Positions 30,915 to 41,869 are shown, counted from the stretch's first letter. The stretch: DNA of 64,000 bases from Coprobacter tertius (GCF_024330105.1 NZ_JANDHW010000007.1:62001-126000), one strand, 5' to 3'. The notes: generated by a model from the letters alone, not told the origin. Made by a program: numbers and translations.

Positions 30915-32370
30915 TATAACTACCCGACGTCGTTTTTTCTCCAGTTCCTTTCCAATCGGTATGATAAAAAATCCCTCTCGGAGCATCGTTTCGTTCATAT
31001 GTATGAGCCCCGAAATAATCTCTCTGAGCCTGAATGAGATTTGCAGTCGAATGCAATGTCTTCAGTCCATCGAAATACGAAATGGAAGCCATTGTACAAG
31101 GCATCGCAATTCCCTTCATTACACCTTCTGAAACCACATGACGCCAATCAGATTCAAGCTTTTTTATCGTGCGTACGAAAAAAGAATCGAATAATAAATT
31201 TTCAAGATCAACATTCGACCGGTACGCTTTAGTTACTTCACCTAAAAAATGGGAACGTATAATACAGCCCTTTCGCCATATCATAGCGATCGTTCCATAA
31301 TCGAGATGCCAATCATATCTATCCGATGCTTGTTTTAATAATGTAAACCCTTGTGCATAAGATACAAGTTTTGCTGCATACAATGCATTCTTAACGGCTT
31401 CGCTTTCTACAAGTTTTCCACTCCATTTCACCCCAGGAATTCCAGGATATAAACGGGAAGCAATCTCTCGAGCAACAACATGATCAGACAATACACGAGC
31501 ATATACTGCTTCGGTTATCAATGTCAAAGGATTATTTTCTTCTATAGCTGCTTCGACACTCCATTTTCCTGTACCTTTCTGCCCGGCAACATCCAGAATG
31601 CGATCGATTAAATAATTTCCATCGGTATCTTTGTATTTTAATATTTCCGCTGTTATCTCGATCAAATAACTATTTAATTCTCCTTTGTTCCAGTCATCGA
31701 AAATTGCAGAAATACGATCGTTTTCATCGCCATACATACTCTTTAACAATGCATAAACCTCCGCAATAATTTGCATATCTGCATATTCGATTCCATTGTG
31801 AACCATTTTCACAAAATGCCCCGATCCTCCTGGTCCTATCCACTGACAACAAGGTGTACCATCATCGAGTTTTGCCGCAATATCCTGCAACATATTTTTT
31901 ATTACCGGCCAAGCTTCAGCTGCTCCACCCGGCATGATCGAAGGTCCGTTCAATGCTCCTTCCGCACCACCGGAAACTCCCGCTCCAACATATAATACTC
32001 CGAACTTTTCCATTTCGACAACTCGACGTGCAGTATCTAAAAAATAAGAATTACCACCATCAATCACGACATCCCCGGGATCGAGCAAAGGAGATAACTG
32101 GTGTAAAACATCATCGACTGGAAAACCGGCTTTTATCATCATTATTATTTTTCTCGGGCGATCTATAGACCGAACTAAATCTTCTAACGAATCAGTCCCT
32201 ACAAAATTTCCACCCTTTCCCCTGGAAATAAGAAAATTACCTACAACATTTTTATCCGACTCGGTCTCACGGTTATATAATGCTACCATATATCCTTTGC
32301 TCTCGAGGTTAAGAGCCAGATTCTCGCCCATAACAGCTAATCCGATCATTCCAACATCCGCCATTCTCAT
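30907..32370 (-). CDS. gnd: 6-phosphogluconate dehydrogenase (decarboxylating)
   Basis: Converts 6-phosphogluconate to ribulose-5-phosphate and CO2, producing NADPH. The 487-residue protein has the N-terminal cofactor motif GLAVMGENLALN, the substrate motif VGAGVSGGAEGALNGPSIMPGG-type segment (near residue 128), the catalytic lysine in HFVKMVHNGIEY, and the C-terminal GTGKW region. First gene of the gnd-zwf-pgl operon. The start may be at residue 3 (MADVGMIG). The upstream 338-base gap separates it from a divergent antiporter gene. Confidence 0.96.
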   Translation of the reverse strand: MRMADVGMIGLAVMGENLALNLESKGYMVALYNRETESDKNVVGNFLISRGKGGNFVGTDSLEDLVRSIDRPRKIIMMIKAGFPVDDVLHQLSPLLDPGDVVIDGGNSYFLDTARRVVEMEKFGVLYVGAGVSGGAEGALNGPSIMPGGAAEAWPVIKNMLQDIAAKLDDGTPCCQWIGPGGSGHFVKMVHNGIEYADMQIIAEVYALLKSMYGDENDRISAIFDDWNKGELNSYLIEITAEILKYKDTDGNYLIDRILDVAGQKGTGKWSVEAAIEENNPLTLITEAVYARVLSDHVVAREIASRLYPGIPGVKWSGKLVESEAVKNALYAAKLVSYAQGFTLLKQASDRYDWHLDYGTIAMIWRKGCIIRSHFLGEVTKAYRSNVDLENLLFDSFFVRTIKKLESDWRHVVSEGVMKGIAMPCTMASISYFDGLKTLHSTANLIQAQRDYFGAHTYERNDAPRGIFYHTDWKGTGEKTTSGSYNV

Positions 32371-32708
32371 AAAATAATTTTTTAATTATAAACCAAGACC
32401 ATCTTGTTTTTGTTCGTATAATCAAATGACATCGAACATCTGCAGTACCTCCAAAATGTATTTCAGAAGTATTACCTACTAGGGAAAAAAGAAACATATA
32501 ATGATGATTTTTTTGAACCATCGAAACTTTATAAGTAAAAATGCAATTAAAATATTTAATATGATTATTAATTGATTAATATTTAAAAACATTCATAAAT
32601 ACAATAAACATTATAATAATTGAAAAATGATTTTTACTAAATAAAGATTAAACCACATTGAAACTGTTTTATTTTAATGTAATTTTATATCGGAAAAATT
32701 GAATTCTT
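32371..32708. other. Divergent noncoding gap between gnd and the antiporter gene
   Basis: 338 AT-rich bases that must hold the promoters of the leftward gnd operon and the rightward antiporter gene. A short AT palindrome (TATTAAT/ATTAATA, around 32566-32581) is visible but is expected by chance in such sequence. No convincing TAnnTTTG element, RNA gene or ORF was found. Confidence 0.45.
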
Positions 32709-34211
32709 ATGATTTTAAATGCAGAAAATATACTTTTTATAGGATCTATATTACTATTTATCAGTGTCATTATCGGTAAGACCGGATTCAGATTCGGAAT
32801 GCCGGCACTACTTCTCTTCCTGGGTGTAGGTATGCTTTTTGGAAACGATGGTTTAGGAATACAATTTTATAATCCTAAAGAAGCACAGTTTATAGGTGTA
32901 ATGGCATTAAGCATAATCTTGTTTTCTGGTGGTATGGATACAAAATACAAAGAAATAAAACCGGTTTTAGGACCAGGAATCGTACTGGCAACTTTCGGGG
33001 TTTTATTAACGACATTCATTACCGGATACTTTATTTATTTTATAACCGGCTTCCTTAGAGATTATGTTACCCTTTCGTTGACAGAATCGATGTTATTAGC
33101 CGCAGTTATGTCCTCAACCGATTCCGCTTCGGTATTCTCAATATTACGTTCTAAAGGTTTAGGTCTGAAAGAAAGACTACGTCCGGTACTCGAACTCGAA
33201 AGCGGAAGTAACGACCCTATGGCTTATATGCTTACAATTCTATTAATTCAGATTATTCAAGTCGGCGATGTTAATTTCGTACAATCTGGAACCATGCTTC
33301 TCATACAATTGACTGTAGGAGGACTACTCGGCTATTTTTTGGGAAGATTGACCGTATGGCTCTTCAACCGATTAAACATAGAAAATGAATCATTATATTC
33401 TGTACTTTTACTTGCCTTAGTATTCTTTATTTTTTCATTTACCGACCTGCTAAAAGGCAATGGATATTTAGCAGTATATATCTCGGGACTTGTTGTAGGT
33501 AACCACAAAATGGTACATAAAAGAAGTCTTACGACATTTTTTGACGGGCTTTCATGGCTTTTTCAAATTGTAATGTTCCTCACACTGGGACTACTGGTCA
33601 ACCCGAGCGAATTACTTCCAGTCGCCGGAATCGGTCTTCTTATCGGAATTTTTATGATACTTTTCTCCCGCCCCATATCGGTCGTCTTATGCCTGCTTCC
33701 ATTCAGACATTTCAGCAAACGGGCACGTGCTTACATCTCCTGGGTAGGATTAAGAGGGGCCGTTCCGATTATTTTTGCTACCTATCCACTTATTTCAGGA
33801 GTCGAAAACTCCCGGTTTATATTCAATATAGTATTCTTTATTACAATTATTTCCCTACTCGTACAAGGCACCACAGTAAGCGCTATGGCTCGCTGGTTAC
33901 ACTTGGCTAAAGCCCCCGATGCAAAAAAGAATTTTGATGTTGCGTTACCGGATGAAATAAAAACCGCAATGTCCGAAATTACAGTAAATGATAGTATTTT
34001 ATCTCACGGTAATAAATTAATGGATCTCACATTACCCGACAATACACTTGTAGTAATGGTGAAAAGAGGTGAACATTTTTTTGTACCCAAAGGCCATACT
34101 CATTTACAAATAGATGATAAATTACTTTTTATTACCGACAATGACGAAGAACTGAAAAATACGTATAAAAGTTTAGGTATCAATGACTATCTAATGGAAA
34201 AGAACCAATAA
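32709..34211 (+). CDS. Potassium/proton antiporter (CvrA/NhaP2 family) with TrkA-C domain
   Basis: A 500-residue membrane protein: about twelve hydrophobic segments across residues 5-390, in the CPA1/NhaP2 pattern, with the SSTDSASVFSILRSKG and LESGSNDPMAYM motifs of the transport core and a WVGLRGAVPIIFATYP signature near residue 350. The C-terminal cytoplasmic part (about 415-490) resembles a TrkA-C (RCK) ligand-binding domain. It should exchange K+ (or Na+) for protons in ion homeostasis; the cation is inferred from the domain architecture. Convergent with the GNAT gene. Confidence 0.87.
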   Translation: MILNAENILFIGSILLFISVIIGKTGFRFGMPALLLFLGVGMLFGNDGLGIQFYNPKEAQFIGVMALSIILFSGGMDTKYKEIKPVLGPGIVLATFGVLLTTFITGYFIYFITGFLRDYVTLSLTESMLLAAVMSSTDSASVFSILRSKGLGLKERLRPVLELESGSNDPMAYMLTILLIQIIQVGDVNFVQSGTMLLIQLTVGGLLGYFLGRLTVWLFNRLNIENESLYSVLLLALVFFIFSFTDLLKGNGYLAVYISGLVVGNHKMVHKRSLTTFFDGLSWLFQIVMFLTLGLLVNPSELLPVAGIGLLIGIFMILFSRPISVVLCLLPFRHFSKRARAYISWVGLRGAVPIIFATYPLISGVENSRFIFNIVFFITIISLLVQGTTVSAMARWLHLAKAPDAKKNFDVALPDEIKTAMSEITVNDSILSHGNKLMDLTLPDNTLVVMVKRGEHFFVPKGHTHLQIDDKLLFITDNDEELKNTYKSLGINDYLMEKNQ

Positions 34212-34217
34212 TTTTTT

Positions 34218-34664
34218 TCAATGATAAATTAAATGTAAAATAGGAAAAGGTTTACCCGAGCTATCGTTATCATCTCTTGATTGCAATACAAAACCCATAC
34301 GATCATAAAAAGCAACAGCTTGTTCATTTTGTTCGTTTACGTCAACTTTATTACATTTTAACTTACAAACGGCATATTTCACAAGCTCACGCCCCAATCC
34401 CATACCTCTTTTATCTGGATCGACAAATAGCATTTCAATATTATTACCATCAACTCCTAAAAACGCCAATATACGATTATCCGAGTTTTTAATTCCCCAT
34501 AGTCGCACATTTTGTAAATAACCATTTTCAAGCATACTTTTATAAAAAACGATATCATCCTCCGACAAAAAAAAGTGAGTTGCACGTACCGACTTTTCCC
34601 AAAGGGATATAATTTCCTCATAATCGCAACTTGTAAAATACGTTATGCTATAATTCTTAATCAT
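34218..34664 (-). CDS. GNAT family N-acetyltransferase
   Basis: A 148-residue acetyltransferase of the GNAT superfamily. The acetyl-CoA loop is visible as VDPDKRGMGLGRELVKYA (about 80-97), followed by the NEQNEQAVAFYDRMGF motif typical of the fold's C-terminal half. The substrate cannot be told from sequence. It lies 12 bases after the TrmN6-like methyltransferase gene on the same strand and is probably co-transcribed. Confidence 0.88.
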   Translation of the reverse strand: MIKNYSITYFTSCDYEEIISLWEKSVRATHFFLSEDDIVFYKSMLENGYLQNVRLWGIKNSDNRILAFLGVDGNNIEMLFVDPDKRGMGLGRELVKYAVCKLKCNKVDVNEQNEQAVAFYDRMGFVLQSRDDNDSSGKPFPILHLIYH

Positions 34665-34676
34665 TAGTTCGTTAAT

Positions 34677-35387
34677 TTAAAATTTTAGATAAAAATCCCG
34701 TAACAAAGTTATAAATTCCGATGTATAAATACCAGGATCCGACTCAATAATTATTTCATCATAATGACAGACTCCTATTCCTCTTTTCCATTCGGTAAGC
34801 ATTCTTTTTACAGGAAGGTCTGACCGTCCTCTCACCGAAGTAATTTTTAACGGGAAATAATCAAAACCAGCTGCAATTTCAATCACATGTTCGAGTATGT
34901 CTGCTGGAAATATGAGAAAAATACTGCCGTTTTCGTGTAGAATGGCCGAAATACCTTTAAAAAGTGAATAATAGTTTAAAGTTGTAGTATGCCTGGCATA
35001 CTTTCTCGCTAAAGTCGGAGGTAACAAAGAATTTACAAAATAAGGAGGATTCGAAATTACACAATCATATTTTGATTCAGTATATGAAGTAAACACACAG
35101 AAATCTTCACATATAATCTTTATTCTCTCTTTCCATTCGCTCATATATACATTTTCAGCTGCCTGCAATGCTGCTTCCCGATCGATTTCGATACCGGTAA
35201 TGCAAGCTTCAGATCGCTGTGCTGCCATTAACGACAAGATACCGCACCCACACCCTATATCGAGAATTTCACCCGTTTTTGGGAAATGACACCAAGCTCC
35301 CAATAAAGCCGAATCGGTACTTACTTTCATCGCACAACGATCCTGATTTATTGTAAAACGTTTAAATTTAAAAAAAGGATTACCCAT
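34677..35387 (-). CDS. tRNA1(Val) (adenine(37)-N6)-methyltransferase, TrmN6/YfiC type
   Basis: A 236-residue SAM-dependent methyltransferase. Motif I is GEILDIGCGCGILSLMAAQR (about 38-57), and the catalytic NPPYF motif is present (CVISNPPYFVNSL, near 112), which defines N6-adenine or glutamine methylation. The opening FKFKRFTINQDRCAMKVSTDSALLG matches the YfiC family that modifies A37 of tRNA-Val. It is divergent from lon and precedes the GNAT gene. Confidence 0.87.
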   Translation of the reverse strand: MGNPFFKFKRFTINQDRCAMKVSTDSALLGAWCHFPKTGEILDIGCGCGILSLMAAQRSEACITGIEIDREAALQAAENVYMSEWKERIKIICEDFCVFTSYTESKYDCVISNPPYFVNSLLPPTLARKYARHTTTLNYYSLFKGISAILHENGSIFLIFPADILEHVIEIAAGFDYFPLKITSVRGRSDLPVKRMLTEWKRGIGVCHYDEIIIESDPGIYTSEFITLLRDFYLKF

Positions 35388-35432
35388 TCTTGAATCGATT
35401 TAAGTTACAAATAAACAAAAAAATAATAATAA

Positions 35433-35464
35433 TTTCGGTTATAGGCTACTATTGATTAACTTTG
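35433..35464 (+). promoter_or_regulatory. Bacteroidota-type promoter for lon
   Basis: A TTTC -33-like element at 35433-35436 and TAACTTTG -7 element at 35457-35464 are separated by 20 bases. The upstream in-frame TTG at 35462 lies inside the -7 element, so the lon start must be further downstream. Confidence 0.65.
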
Positions 35465-35554
35465 GCACGCACATTGCATAAACAAAAAAGACCTATTAGG
35501 AATAGAGGATTTGTTATAACTCAAGTATTAACTGACAAATTGACAACTTTATAT

Positions 35555-38011
35555 ATGAAAAATTTCTTTAATGACAATAATCCATTAAATGATAATGAAG
35601 AAAATGAAACGACCATTATGCCGATATTCACTGAAATAGAGGGAAGTCCTAACATAGAATGTAGTGGAGTTTCTGAAACAGACTTACCGATATTGCCATT
35701 ACGGAATATGGTAATGTACCCCGGCGTTGCTTTACCGGTTTCAGTAGGTCGCCCGCAATCGTTACAACTCATAAAGGATGCGTACGAACACAAACGATTT
35801 ATTGGAGTCGTGTGCCAAAAAGATATGTCTATAGAAAATCCGGAATACGGAGATCTGTATGAGATAGGAAGTATTGCCGAAATCGTTAAGATACTGGAAA
35901 TGCCCGATTCTAGTTCTACGGTCATTTTACAAGGAAAGAAACGCTTTCATCTCGATAATCTGACCTCTTTAGCTCCTTATCTGAAAGGAAATATTACCAT
36001 TCTTGATGAAGAGGTACCAGAAGAAAATGACAAAGAATTCGAGGCTTTAATTTCAGCTCTGAAAGATCTTACATTCAGAATTCTAAAAACATTAGGCGAA
36101 CCCACCCGTGAACTTGGATTTGCGTTACGAAACATTCAGAATAATCACTATTTAGTGAATTTTCTTTGTTCGAATATTCCTATGGATTCACACCAAAAAC
36201 AAGAACTTCTGAATATCGGTTCTTTAAAACAAAGAGCATTCAGCCTTTACGCTTCATTAAGTAAAGAAGCGCAGCTAATCGAAATAAAAGCCGATATACA
36301 ATCGAAAACTCGCGAAGATATAAACCAGCAACAACGTGAACATTTTTTACAACAACAAATAAAAACGATTCAAGACGAGTTAGGCGGGAGTGTACAAGAA
36401 CAAGATATTCAAGAATTACGGAAAAAAGCTGAAAACAAGAAATGGAACGAAACCATAGCGACAACTTTCGAAAAAGAAATTCGTAAATTAGAAAGACTAC
36501 ACCCTCAGTCTCCCGATTTTTCGGTTCAATACAATTATCTTGAAACTTTTGTCGATTTGCCCTGGGGAGAATATACTAAAGATAATTTTAATCTGAAACA
36601 TGCTCAAAAACAACTCGATAAAGATCATTACGGACTCGAAAAAGTAAAAGAGCGCATTATAGAACACCTTGCCGTTTTAAAACTGAGAGGTGATTTAAAA
36701 TCTCCTATTATTTGTCTATACGGACCTCCCGGAGTAGGTAAAACATCTTTAGGAAAATCGATTGCCGAAGCATTAAAAAGAAAATACATTCGTGTTTCTT
36801 TAGGAGGATTACACGATGAAGCCGAGATAAGAGGACATCGTCGTACCTACATTGGATCCATGCCGGGACGTATAATACAAGGTCTGATTAAAGCCGGATC
36901 TTCTAATCCAGTTTTTGTTCTGGATGAAATAGATAAAATAGGAAATGATTTTAAAGGAGATCCAGCATCAGCTTTGCTCGAAGTTTTAGATCCCGAACAG
37001 AACAACGCATTCCATGACAACTATCTGGATATAGATTTCGACCTTTCAAGAGTTCTTTTTATAGCAACAGCCAACAACCTGAATACAATTTCTCAACCGT
37101 TGCTTGACAGAATGGAATTAATAGATATAAGCGGATATATACAAGAAGAAAAAGTAGAAATTGCACGAAGACATCTCGTTCCCAAACAGCTTAATGAACA
37201 TGGCTTAAAAAAAGAAGACCTCGAAATTCCTAAGAAAACGATGGATATCATTGTTGAGTCATATACGAGAGAATCGGGAGTAAGGGAACTTGATAAGAGA
37301 ATCGCACAAATAATGCGTAAAGCTGCCCGCAAAAAAGCAACAGAGAAAAAATTCCGTCATACACTTCAAATATCCGACTTGCATGAATATCTGGGCCCAG
37401 CCGAATATACACGGGATAAATATGAAGGAAACGATTATGCTGGAGTAGTTACCGGACTGGCTTGGACAGCTGTCGGAGGAGAAATATTATTTGTAGAATC
37501 GAGCCTAAGCAAAAGTAAAAACGAAAAGCTTACTATAACCGGAAATTTGGGCGATGTCATGAAAGAATCGGCCGTCATTGCAATGCAATATATTCGATCG
37601 CACGCCTCACTTTTTAATATCGACGATGATATTTTTGAAAAATGGAGTGTGCACATCCATGTTCCCGAAGGAGCGATTCCCAAAGACGGTCCGTCGGCCG
37701 GCATAACAATGGCTACCTCTATAGCATCATCATTTACACAGCGTAAAGTGAAACCCCATCTCGCAATGACAGGTGAAATCACATTAAGAGGACGTGTTCT
37801 TCCGGTAGGTGGTATTAAAGAGAAAATATTGGCTGCCAAAAGAGCCAATATCAAAGAAATCATTCTTTCAGAAGAAAACAAAAAAGATATCGAAGAAATA
37901 AAAGACATTTATCTTCAGGGGCTTACATTTCATTATGTAAATACAATTAAAGAAGTACTCGATATTGCATTATTGAATGAAAAAGTAAAAGATGCCATTA
38001 AGTTAGATTAA
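35555..38011 (+). CDS. lon: ATP-dependent protease La
   Basis: Lon is the AAA+ serine protease of cytoplasmic quality control. From [12 protein letters not shown] it has 818 residues: N-terminal substrate domain (about 45-250), coiled region, AAA+ module with Walker [14 protein letters not shown] and Walker [11 protein letters not shown], and the proteolytic domain with the catalytic serine in [11 protein letters not shown] and lysine in [10 protein letters not shown]. The frame is open from 35462 but that start is inside the promoter -7 element. Followed by a strong hairpin terminator. Confidence 0.96.
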   Translation: MKNFFNDNNPLNDNEENETTIMPIFTEIEGSPNIECSGVSETDLPILPLRNMVMYPGVALPVSVGRPQSLQLIKDAYEHKRFIGVVCQKDMSIENPEYGDLYEIGSIAEIVKILEMPDSSSTVILQGKKRFHLDNLTSLAPYLKGNITILDEEVPEENDKEFEALISALKDLTFRILKTLGEPTRELGFALRNIQNNHYLVNFLCSNIPMDSHQKQELLNIGSLKQRAFSLYASLSKEAQLIEIKADIQSKTREDINQQQREHFLQQQIKTIQDELGGSVQEQDIQELRKKAENKKWNETIATTFEKEIRKLERLHPQSPDFSVQYNYLETFVDLPWGEYTKDNFNLKHAQKQLDKDHYGLEKVKERIIEHLAVLKLRGDLKSPIICLYGPPGVGKTSLGKSIAEALKRKYIRVSLGGLHDEAEIRGHRRTYIGSMPGRIIQGLIKAGSSNPVFVLDEIDKIGNDFKGDPASALLEVLDPEQNNAFHDNYLDIDFDLSRVLFIATANNLNTISQPLLDRMELIDISGYIQEEKVEIARRHLVPKQLNEHGLKKEDLEIPKKTMDIIVESYTRESGVRELDKRIAQIMRKAARKKATEKKFRHTLQISDLHEYLGPAEYTRDKYEGNDYAGVVTGLAWTAVGGEILFVESSLSKSKNEKLTITGNLGDVMKESAVIAMQYIRSHASLFNIDDDIFEKWSVHIHVPEGAIPKDGPSAGITMATSIASSFTQRKVKPHLAMTGEITLRGRVLPVGGIKEKILAAKRANIKEIILSEENKKDIEEIKDIYLQGLTFHYVNTIKEVLDIALLNEKVKDAIKLD

Positions 38012-38027
38012 AATAAACATAAAGAAT

Positions 38028-38066
38028 AAAAAGCGGATAATCTTACTATTGATTTATCCGCTTTTT
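38028..38066 (+). terminator. Hairpin terminator after lon
   Basis: A 12-13-bp stem (AAAAGCGGATAA paired with TTATCCGCTTTT) and a 13-base loop, followed by a T run. Located 17 bases past the lon stop. A textbook intrinsic terminator. Confidence 0.8.
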
Positions 38067-38277
38067 TATTTTTATACAACTATAAACATTAAAAAAACAA
38101 AAACATGCTTTTTTTCTGAACCGTTACCCGATAATATGTGTTTACTAATTGCTACTACTCAATAAATAGTCTGTATCCGATAATCAGCATGTGAATGCCC
38201 AGTTTGAGGATTACGGACTATTTTATTTATCTCTTATTTACTACCTTATATTACTCATTTTTTAGGTCATATTTTTG

Positions 38278-38285
38278 TATATTTG
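38278..38285 (+). promoter_or_regulatory. -7 element for the prfA-pyrF operon
   Basis: TATATTTG, a perfect TAnnTTTG, 20 bases before the preferred prfA ATG. The -33 element is not clear. It excludes the longer in-frame start at 38195. Confidence 0.55.
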
Positions 38286-38305
38286 CACATCGAAAAGAGA
38301 AAAAA

Positions 38306-39391
38306 ATGAGCGAAAATACATTAATAGAAAAATTAGACGGTTTATCTTTACGTTTCAAAGAAGTTGGAACACTTATTACAGATCCGGCTGTAATTGCCGA
38401 TATGAAACGATTTGTGAAACTTACCAAAGAATATCGCGATCTTGAAAAAATAACAAAAGCCAGAAATAAATATAAATCATTACTGGATAACATAGAAGAG
38501 GCTCGAATTATATTAGAATCTGAAGACGATGCAGAAATGCGGGAAATGGCAAAAGAAGAACTCGATAAGAGCCAATCTCTCCTACCTTCACTCGAAGAAG
38601 AAATTAAATTATTACTTGTCCCTGCAGACCCTCAAGACGGGAAAAATGCCATTATGGAAATAAGAGGTGGAACCGGAGGAGATGAAGCTGCCATTTTTGC
38701 CGGAGACTTATTCAGAATGTACTCTAAATTCTGTGAAAATAAGGGCTGGAAAGTAGAAGTTACCAGCTTTAGCGAAGGTACTGCCGGGGGATTTAAAGAA
38801 ATAATTTTTACAGTTAGCGGAGAAAACGTATACGGTATTTTAAAATACGAATCGGGAGTACACCGGGTACAAAGAGTTCCGGCAACAGAAACTCAAGGCA
38901 GAGTACATACCTCGGCGGCATCGGTTGCTGTTTTACCTGAGGCAGAAGAATTCGATGTGGAAATTAATGAAAAAGATATTCGTACCGATATATTCTGTGC
39001 ATCTGGACATGGAGGCCAATCGGTAAATACTACTTATTCAGCAATACGTCTAGTGCATATTCCTACCGGTATAACTGTACAATGCCAGGATGAAAAATCT
39101 CAAATCAAGAATAAAGCAAAGGCAATGGTAGAATTGCGCACACGCATTTACAATATGGAATACCAAAAATACCTCGACGAGATTGCAGGAAAAAGAAAAA
39201 CAATGGTTTCCACAGGAGACCGATCAGCAAAAATACGTACTTATAATTACCCGCAAGGCCGCATTACCGATCATAGAATTAATTATACAATTTATAACTT
39301 AGCGGCCTTTATGGACGGTGATTTACAGGATTGCATCGACCACTTGATTATTGCAGAAAATGCCGAACGATTAAAAGAGAGCGAATTATAA
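38306..39391 (+). CDS. prfA: Peptide chain release factor 1
   Basis: RF1 recognises UAA and UAG and triggers peptide release. From [12 protein letters not shown] the protein has 361 residues, the family length. It has the codon-recognition PAT motif in [14 protein letters not shown] and the catalytic GGQ in [11 protein letters not shown] near residue 235. The frame is open upstream to 38195, but those residues are unlike RF1 and lie upstream of a -7 promoter element. It is followed 30 bases later by pyrF, probably as one operon. Confidence 0.96.
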   Translation: MSENTLIEKLDGLSLRFKEVGTLITDPAVIADMKRFVKLTKEYRDLEKITKARNKYKSLLDNIEEARIILESEDDAEMREMAKEELDKSQSLLPSLEEEIKLLLVPADPQDGKNAIMEIRGGTGGDEAAIFAGDLFRMYSKFCENKGWKVEVTSFSEGTAGGFKEIIFTVSGENVYGILKYESGVHRVQRVPATETQGRVHTSAASVAVLPEAEEFDVEINEKDIRTDIFCASGHGGQSVNTTYSAIRLVHIPTGITVQCQDEKSQIKNKAKAMVELRTRIYNMEYQKYLDEIAGKRKTMVSTGDRSAKIRTYNYPQGRITDHRINYTIYNLAAFMDGDLQDCIDHLIIAENAERLKESEL

Positions 39392-39421
39392 CCTATAATA
39401 ACAGGATTAAAGAATATACTT

Positions 39422-40255
39422 ATGAACAGACAAGAACTTTTTGAAAACATTAAACGGAAAAAATCATTTTTATGTGTTGGTCTGGATACTGATATAAAAA
39501 AAATACCTTCCCATTTATTGAATGAAGAAGACCCTGTTTTTGCTTTTAATAAAGCGATCATAGACGCAACGGCTGATATGTGTGTAGCTTATAAACCCAA
39601 TTTAGCTTTTTACGAAAGTCTCGGAATAAAAGGATGGGCTGCTTTTGAAAAGACTGTTAAATACATAAAAGAAAACTATCCCGACCAATTTATCATAGCA
39701 GACGCTAAACGCGGTGATATAGGTAACACTTCAGAGATGTATGCCCGTAGTTTTTTCGAACATCTCGGTATAGATTCTGTAACAGTTGCACCTTATATGG
39801 GAGAAGATAGTATAAAACCATTTCTTGTATATCCGGGGAAATGGGTAATTGTTCTTGGCCTTACTTCAAACAAAGGATCACAGGATTTTCAGTTTGCTGT
39901 TGACAATCAAGGTGAAAGACTATTTGAAAGAGTAATGCGCATTTCACAAAAATGGGCAAACAAAGACCAACTGATGTTCGTCGTAGGAGCAACGCAAGGA
40001 AAACTATTTGCCGATGTACGAAAAATAGTTCCTGATCATTTCCTGCTTGTACCGGGAATCGGAGCACAAGGAGGAAGTTTGCAAGAAGTCGTTGACTATG
40101 GGATGAATGCCCAATGTGGTTTACTGGTTAATTCTTCCCGTCAAATAATATACGCTTCTAAGGATACATCTTTTGCTAAAGCCGCCCGAGAACAAACATC
40201 AACCGTTCAGCAAGAAATGGAAAAGTTACTAAAATCTCGAAAACTTATCGGATAA
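39422..40255 (+). CDS. pyrF: Orotidine 5'-phosphate decarboxylase (type 2)
   Basis: Final step of de novo UMP synthesis. The 277-residue protein belongs to the longer type 2 PyrF family: the catalytic Lys-Asp network is in [14 protein letters not shown], the substrate lysine in YKPNLAFYE, and the phosphate-binding VPGIGAQGG segment near the C-terminus. It lies 30 bases downstream of prfA, so co-transcription is likely. Confidence 0.95.
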   Translation: MNRQELFENIKRKKSFLCVGLDTDIKKIPSHLLNEEDPVFAFNKAIIDATADMCVAYKPNLAFYESLGIKGWAAFEKTVKYIKENYPDQFIIADAKRGDIGNTSEMYARSFFEHLGIDSVTVAPYMGEDSIKPFLVYPGKWVIVLGLTSNKGSQDFQFAVDNQGERLFERVMRISQKWANKDQLMFVVGATQGKLFADVRKIVPDHFLLVPGIGAQGGSLQEVVDYGMNAQCGLLVNSSRQIIYASKDTSFAKAAREQTSTVQQEMEKLLKSRKLIG

Positions 40256-40316
40256 CAAAGAGATGTTTTTATAATACAAACAACCCTTAATCGTAACAGT
40301 TGTTTGATTTATTTCT

Positions 40317-40324
40317 TAAATTTG
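40317..40324 (+). promoter_or_regulatory. -7 element for pgk
   Basis: TAAATTTG, matching TAnnTTTG, 38 bases before the pgk ATG. A TTTG at 40303-40306 is too close to be a standard -33 element, so only the -7 is supported. Confidence 0.45.
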
Positions 40325-40362
40325 CAAACGTATAAAAGATCACTTTCTAAAATTTATTTTAT

Positions 40363-41628
40363 ATGCAAACACTTGACAGTTTTAATTTTGCCGGAAAAAA
40401 GGCATTTGTACGTGTCGATTTTAATGTTCCTTTGGATGAGAACTTTAATATCACCGATGATACTCGTATGGTAAAAGCTTTACCCACACTGAAAAAAATA
40501 ATTGCAGACGGCGGTAGCGTTATTATCGGTTCTCATTTGGGACGCCCTAAAAAAGGTCCGGAAGATAAATTTTCTCTAAAACATATTGTAGGTCACCTTT
40601 CGGAATTATTGGGTCAACCGGTTAAATTTGTTGATGACTGCATAGGTCCTAAAGTGGAAGCAGCTGTCGCCGATCTAAAACCCGGTGAAGCTCTGTTACT
40701 CGAAAATCTCCGCTTTTATGCAGAAGAAGAAGGCAAGCCCAGAGGTTTGGCCGAAGATGCGACTGATGGAGAAAAAGCAGCAGCTAAGAAAGCTGTAAAA
40801 GCTAGCCAAAAGGAATTTACAAAAGCTCTTGCAAATCTTGCTGAGGTATATGTTAACGACGCATTCGGTACAGCTCACCGTGCTCATGCATCTACGGCTC
40901 TTATGGCTGAATATTTTTCATGTGATAATAAAATGTTCGGTTATCTGATGCAGAAAGAAGTAGAAGCCGTTGAAAAAGTCATGAATGACATCAAACGTCC
41001 TTTTACAGCTATAATGGGAGGTTCAAAAGTATCTTCAAAAATAGAAATCATTGAGAACCTTCTCACGAAAGTCGACAATTTAATTATTGCCGGTGGTATG
41101 ACTTATACCTTTACAAAGGCTTTAGGTGGAAAAATCGGAGATTCGATCTGTGAAGACGACAAGCTCGATCTGGCTCTCGATCTGATAAAAAAAGCAAAAG
41201 AAAATAATGTAAATTTAATTCTGGCTGTAGATGCAAAAATAGCCGATAAATTCGCAAATGACGCCAATACACAATTTGTAGATGTTGATAAAATACCCGA
41301 CGGCTGGGAAGGTCTTGATATAGGTCCTAAAAGCGAAAAACTTTTTGCAGATGTGATTAAAAATTCGAAAACAATTTTATGGAACGGCCCCACAGGTGTA
41401 TTTGAATTTGAAAACTTCACATCAGGTTCAAGAGCTGTAGGTGAAGCAATTGTCGAAGCTACCAAAAACGGAGCATTCTCCCTTGTAGGAGGTGGTGATT
41501 CTGTAGCTTGTGTAAACAAATTCGGTTTAGCAAGCGGTGTTTCTTATGTATCGACCGGGGGGGGTGCCTTACTCGAAGCTATCGAAGGCAAAGTATTACC
41601 GGGAATAGCAGCTATTAAAAATTGCTAA
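40363..41628 (+). CDS. pgk: Phosphoglycerate kinase
   Basis: Transfers phosphate from 1,3-bisphosphoglycerate to ADP in glycolysis. The 421-residue protein has the N-terminal [11 protein letters not shown] motif, the [10 protein letters not shown] segment, and the nucleotide-binding [10 protein letters not shown] and GGGDSVACV motifs in the C-terminal domain. It is slightly longer than the classical enzyme because of a lysine/alanine-rich insertion (about residues 125-146), a feature I associate with Bacteroidota Pgk. Single gene, with its own -7 element and terminator. Confidence 0.96.
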   Translation: MQTLDSFNFAGKKAFVRVDFNVPLDENFNITDDTRMVKALPTLKKIIADGGSVIIGSHLGRPKKGPEDKFSLKHIVGHLSELLGQPVKFVDDCIGPKVEAAVADLKPGEALLLENLRFYAEEEGKPRGLAEDATDGEKAAAKKAVKASQKEFTKALANLAEVYVNDAFGTAHRAHASTALMAEYFSCDNKMFGYLMQKEVEAVEKVMNDIKRPFTAIMGGSKVSSKIEIIENLLTKVDNLIIAGGMTYTFTKALGGKIGDSICEDDKLDLALDLIKKAKENNVNLILAVDAKIADKFANDANTQFVDVDKIPDGWEGLDIGPKSEKLFADVIKNSKTILWNGPTGVFEFENFTSGSRAVGEAIVEATKNGAFSLVGGGDSVACVNKFGLASGVSYVSTGGGALLEAIEGKVLPGIAAIKNC

Positions 41629-41642
41629 TCGATTTAAAACAA

Positions 41643-41696
41643 AATAGTTCATAAAAAAACCGGAGAATAAATTCTCCGGTTTTTTTATGAACTATT
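41643..41696 (+). terminator. Perfect 26-bp-arm inverted repeat, terminator after pgk
   Basis: The arms 41643-41668 and 41671-41696 are exact reverse complements with only AA between them. The core ACCGGAGAAT/ATTCTCCGGT is followed by T7, giving a very strong intrinsic terminator, but the complementarity continues outward through the A/T runs and the AATAGTTCAT/ATGAACTATT ends, far longer than a terminator needs. It begins 15 bases past the pgk stop. Confidence 0.8.
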
Positions 41697-41758
41697 ATTT
41701 CCTGAGATTTCAAAATAACTCCGCTTTTTATAAATAATGAATTAAAATAAAAGAAATC

Positions 41759-41790
41759 TTTGTATCAGACAATTTTAATTTGTAAATTTG
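41759..41790 (+). promoter_or_regulatory. Bacteroidota-type promoter for the LruC-domain lipoprotein gene
   Basis: TTTG at 41759-41762 and TAAATTTG at 41783-41790, with 20 bases between them, match the -33/-7 consensus. The gene starts about 80 bases downstream, leaving a leader of roughly 70 bases. Confidence 0.7.
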
Positions 41791-41869
41791 TATACAGGTG
41801 TCGAAAAGTATAAAATATTTTCATCATCATTTTATGCTAAAGAGTATTCATTAAAAAATTCATACGATT

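Noticed and set aside
30915-30998. Extended N-terminus of Zwf
   Set aside because: The extra 28 residues are translated from the gnd 3' end and are absent from typical Zwf; the start at 30914 gives family length.
32566-32581. TATTAAT/ATTAATA palindrome in the gnd-antiporter gap
   Set aside because: Short A/T-only palindromes are expected by chance in so AT-rich a region.
38195-38305. Extended N-terminus of release factor 1
   Set aside because: The extension is upstream of the -7 element and reads as a hydrophobic random peptide.
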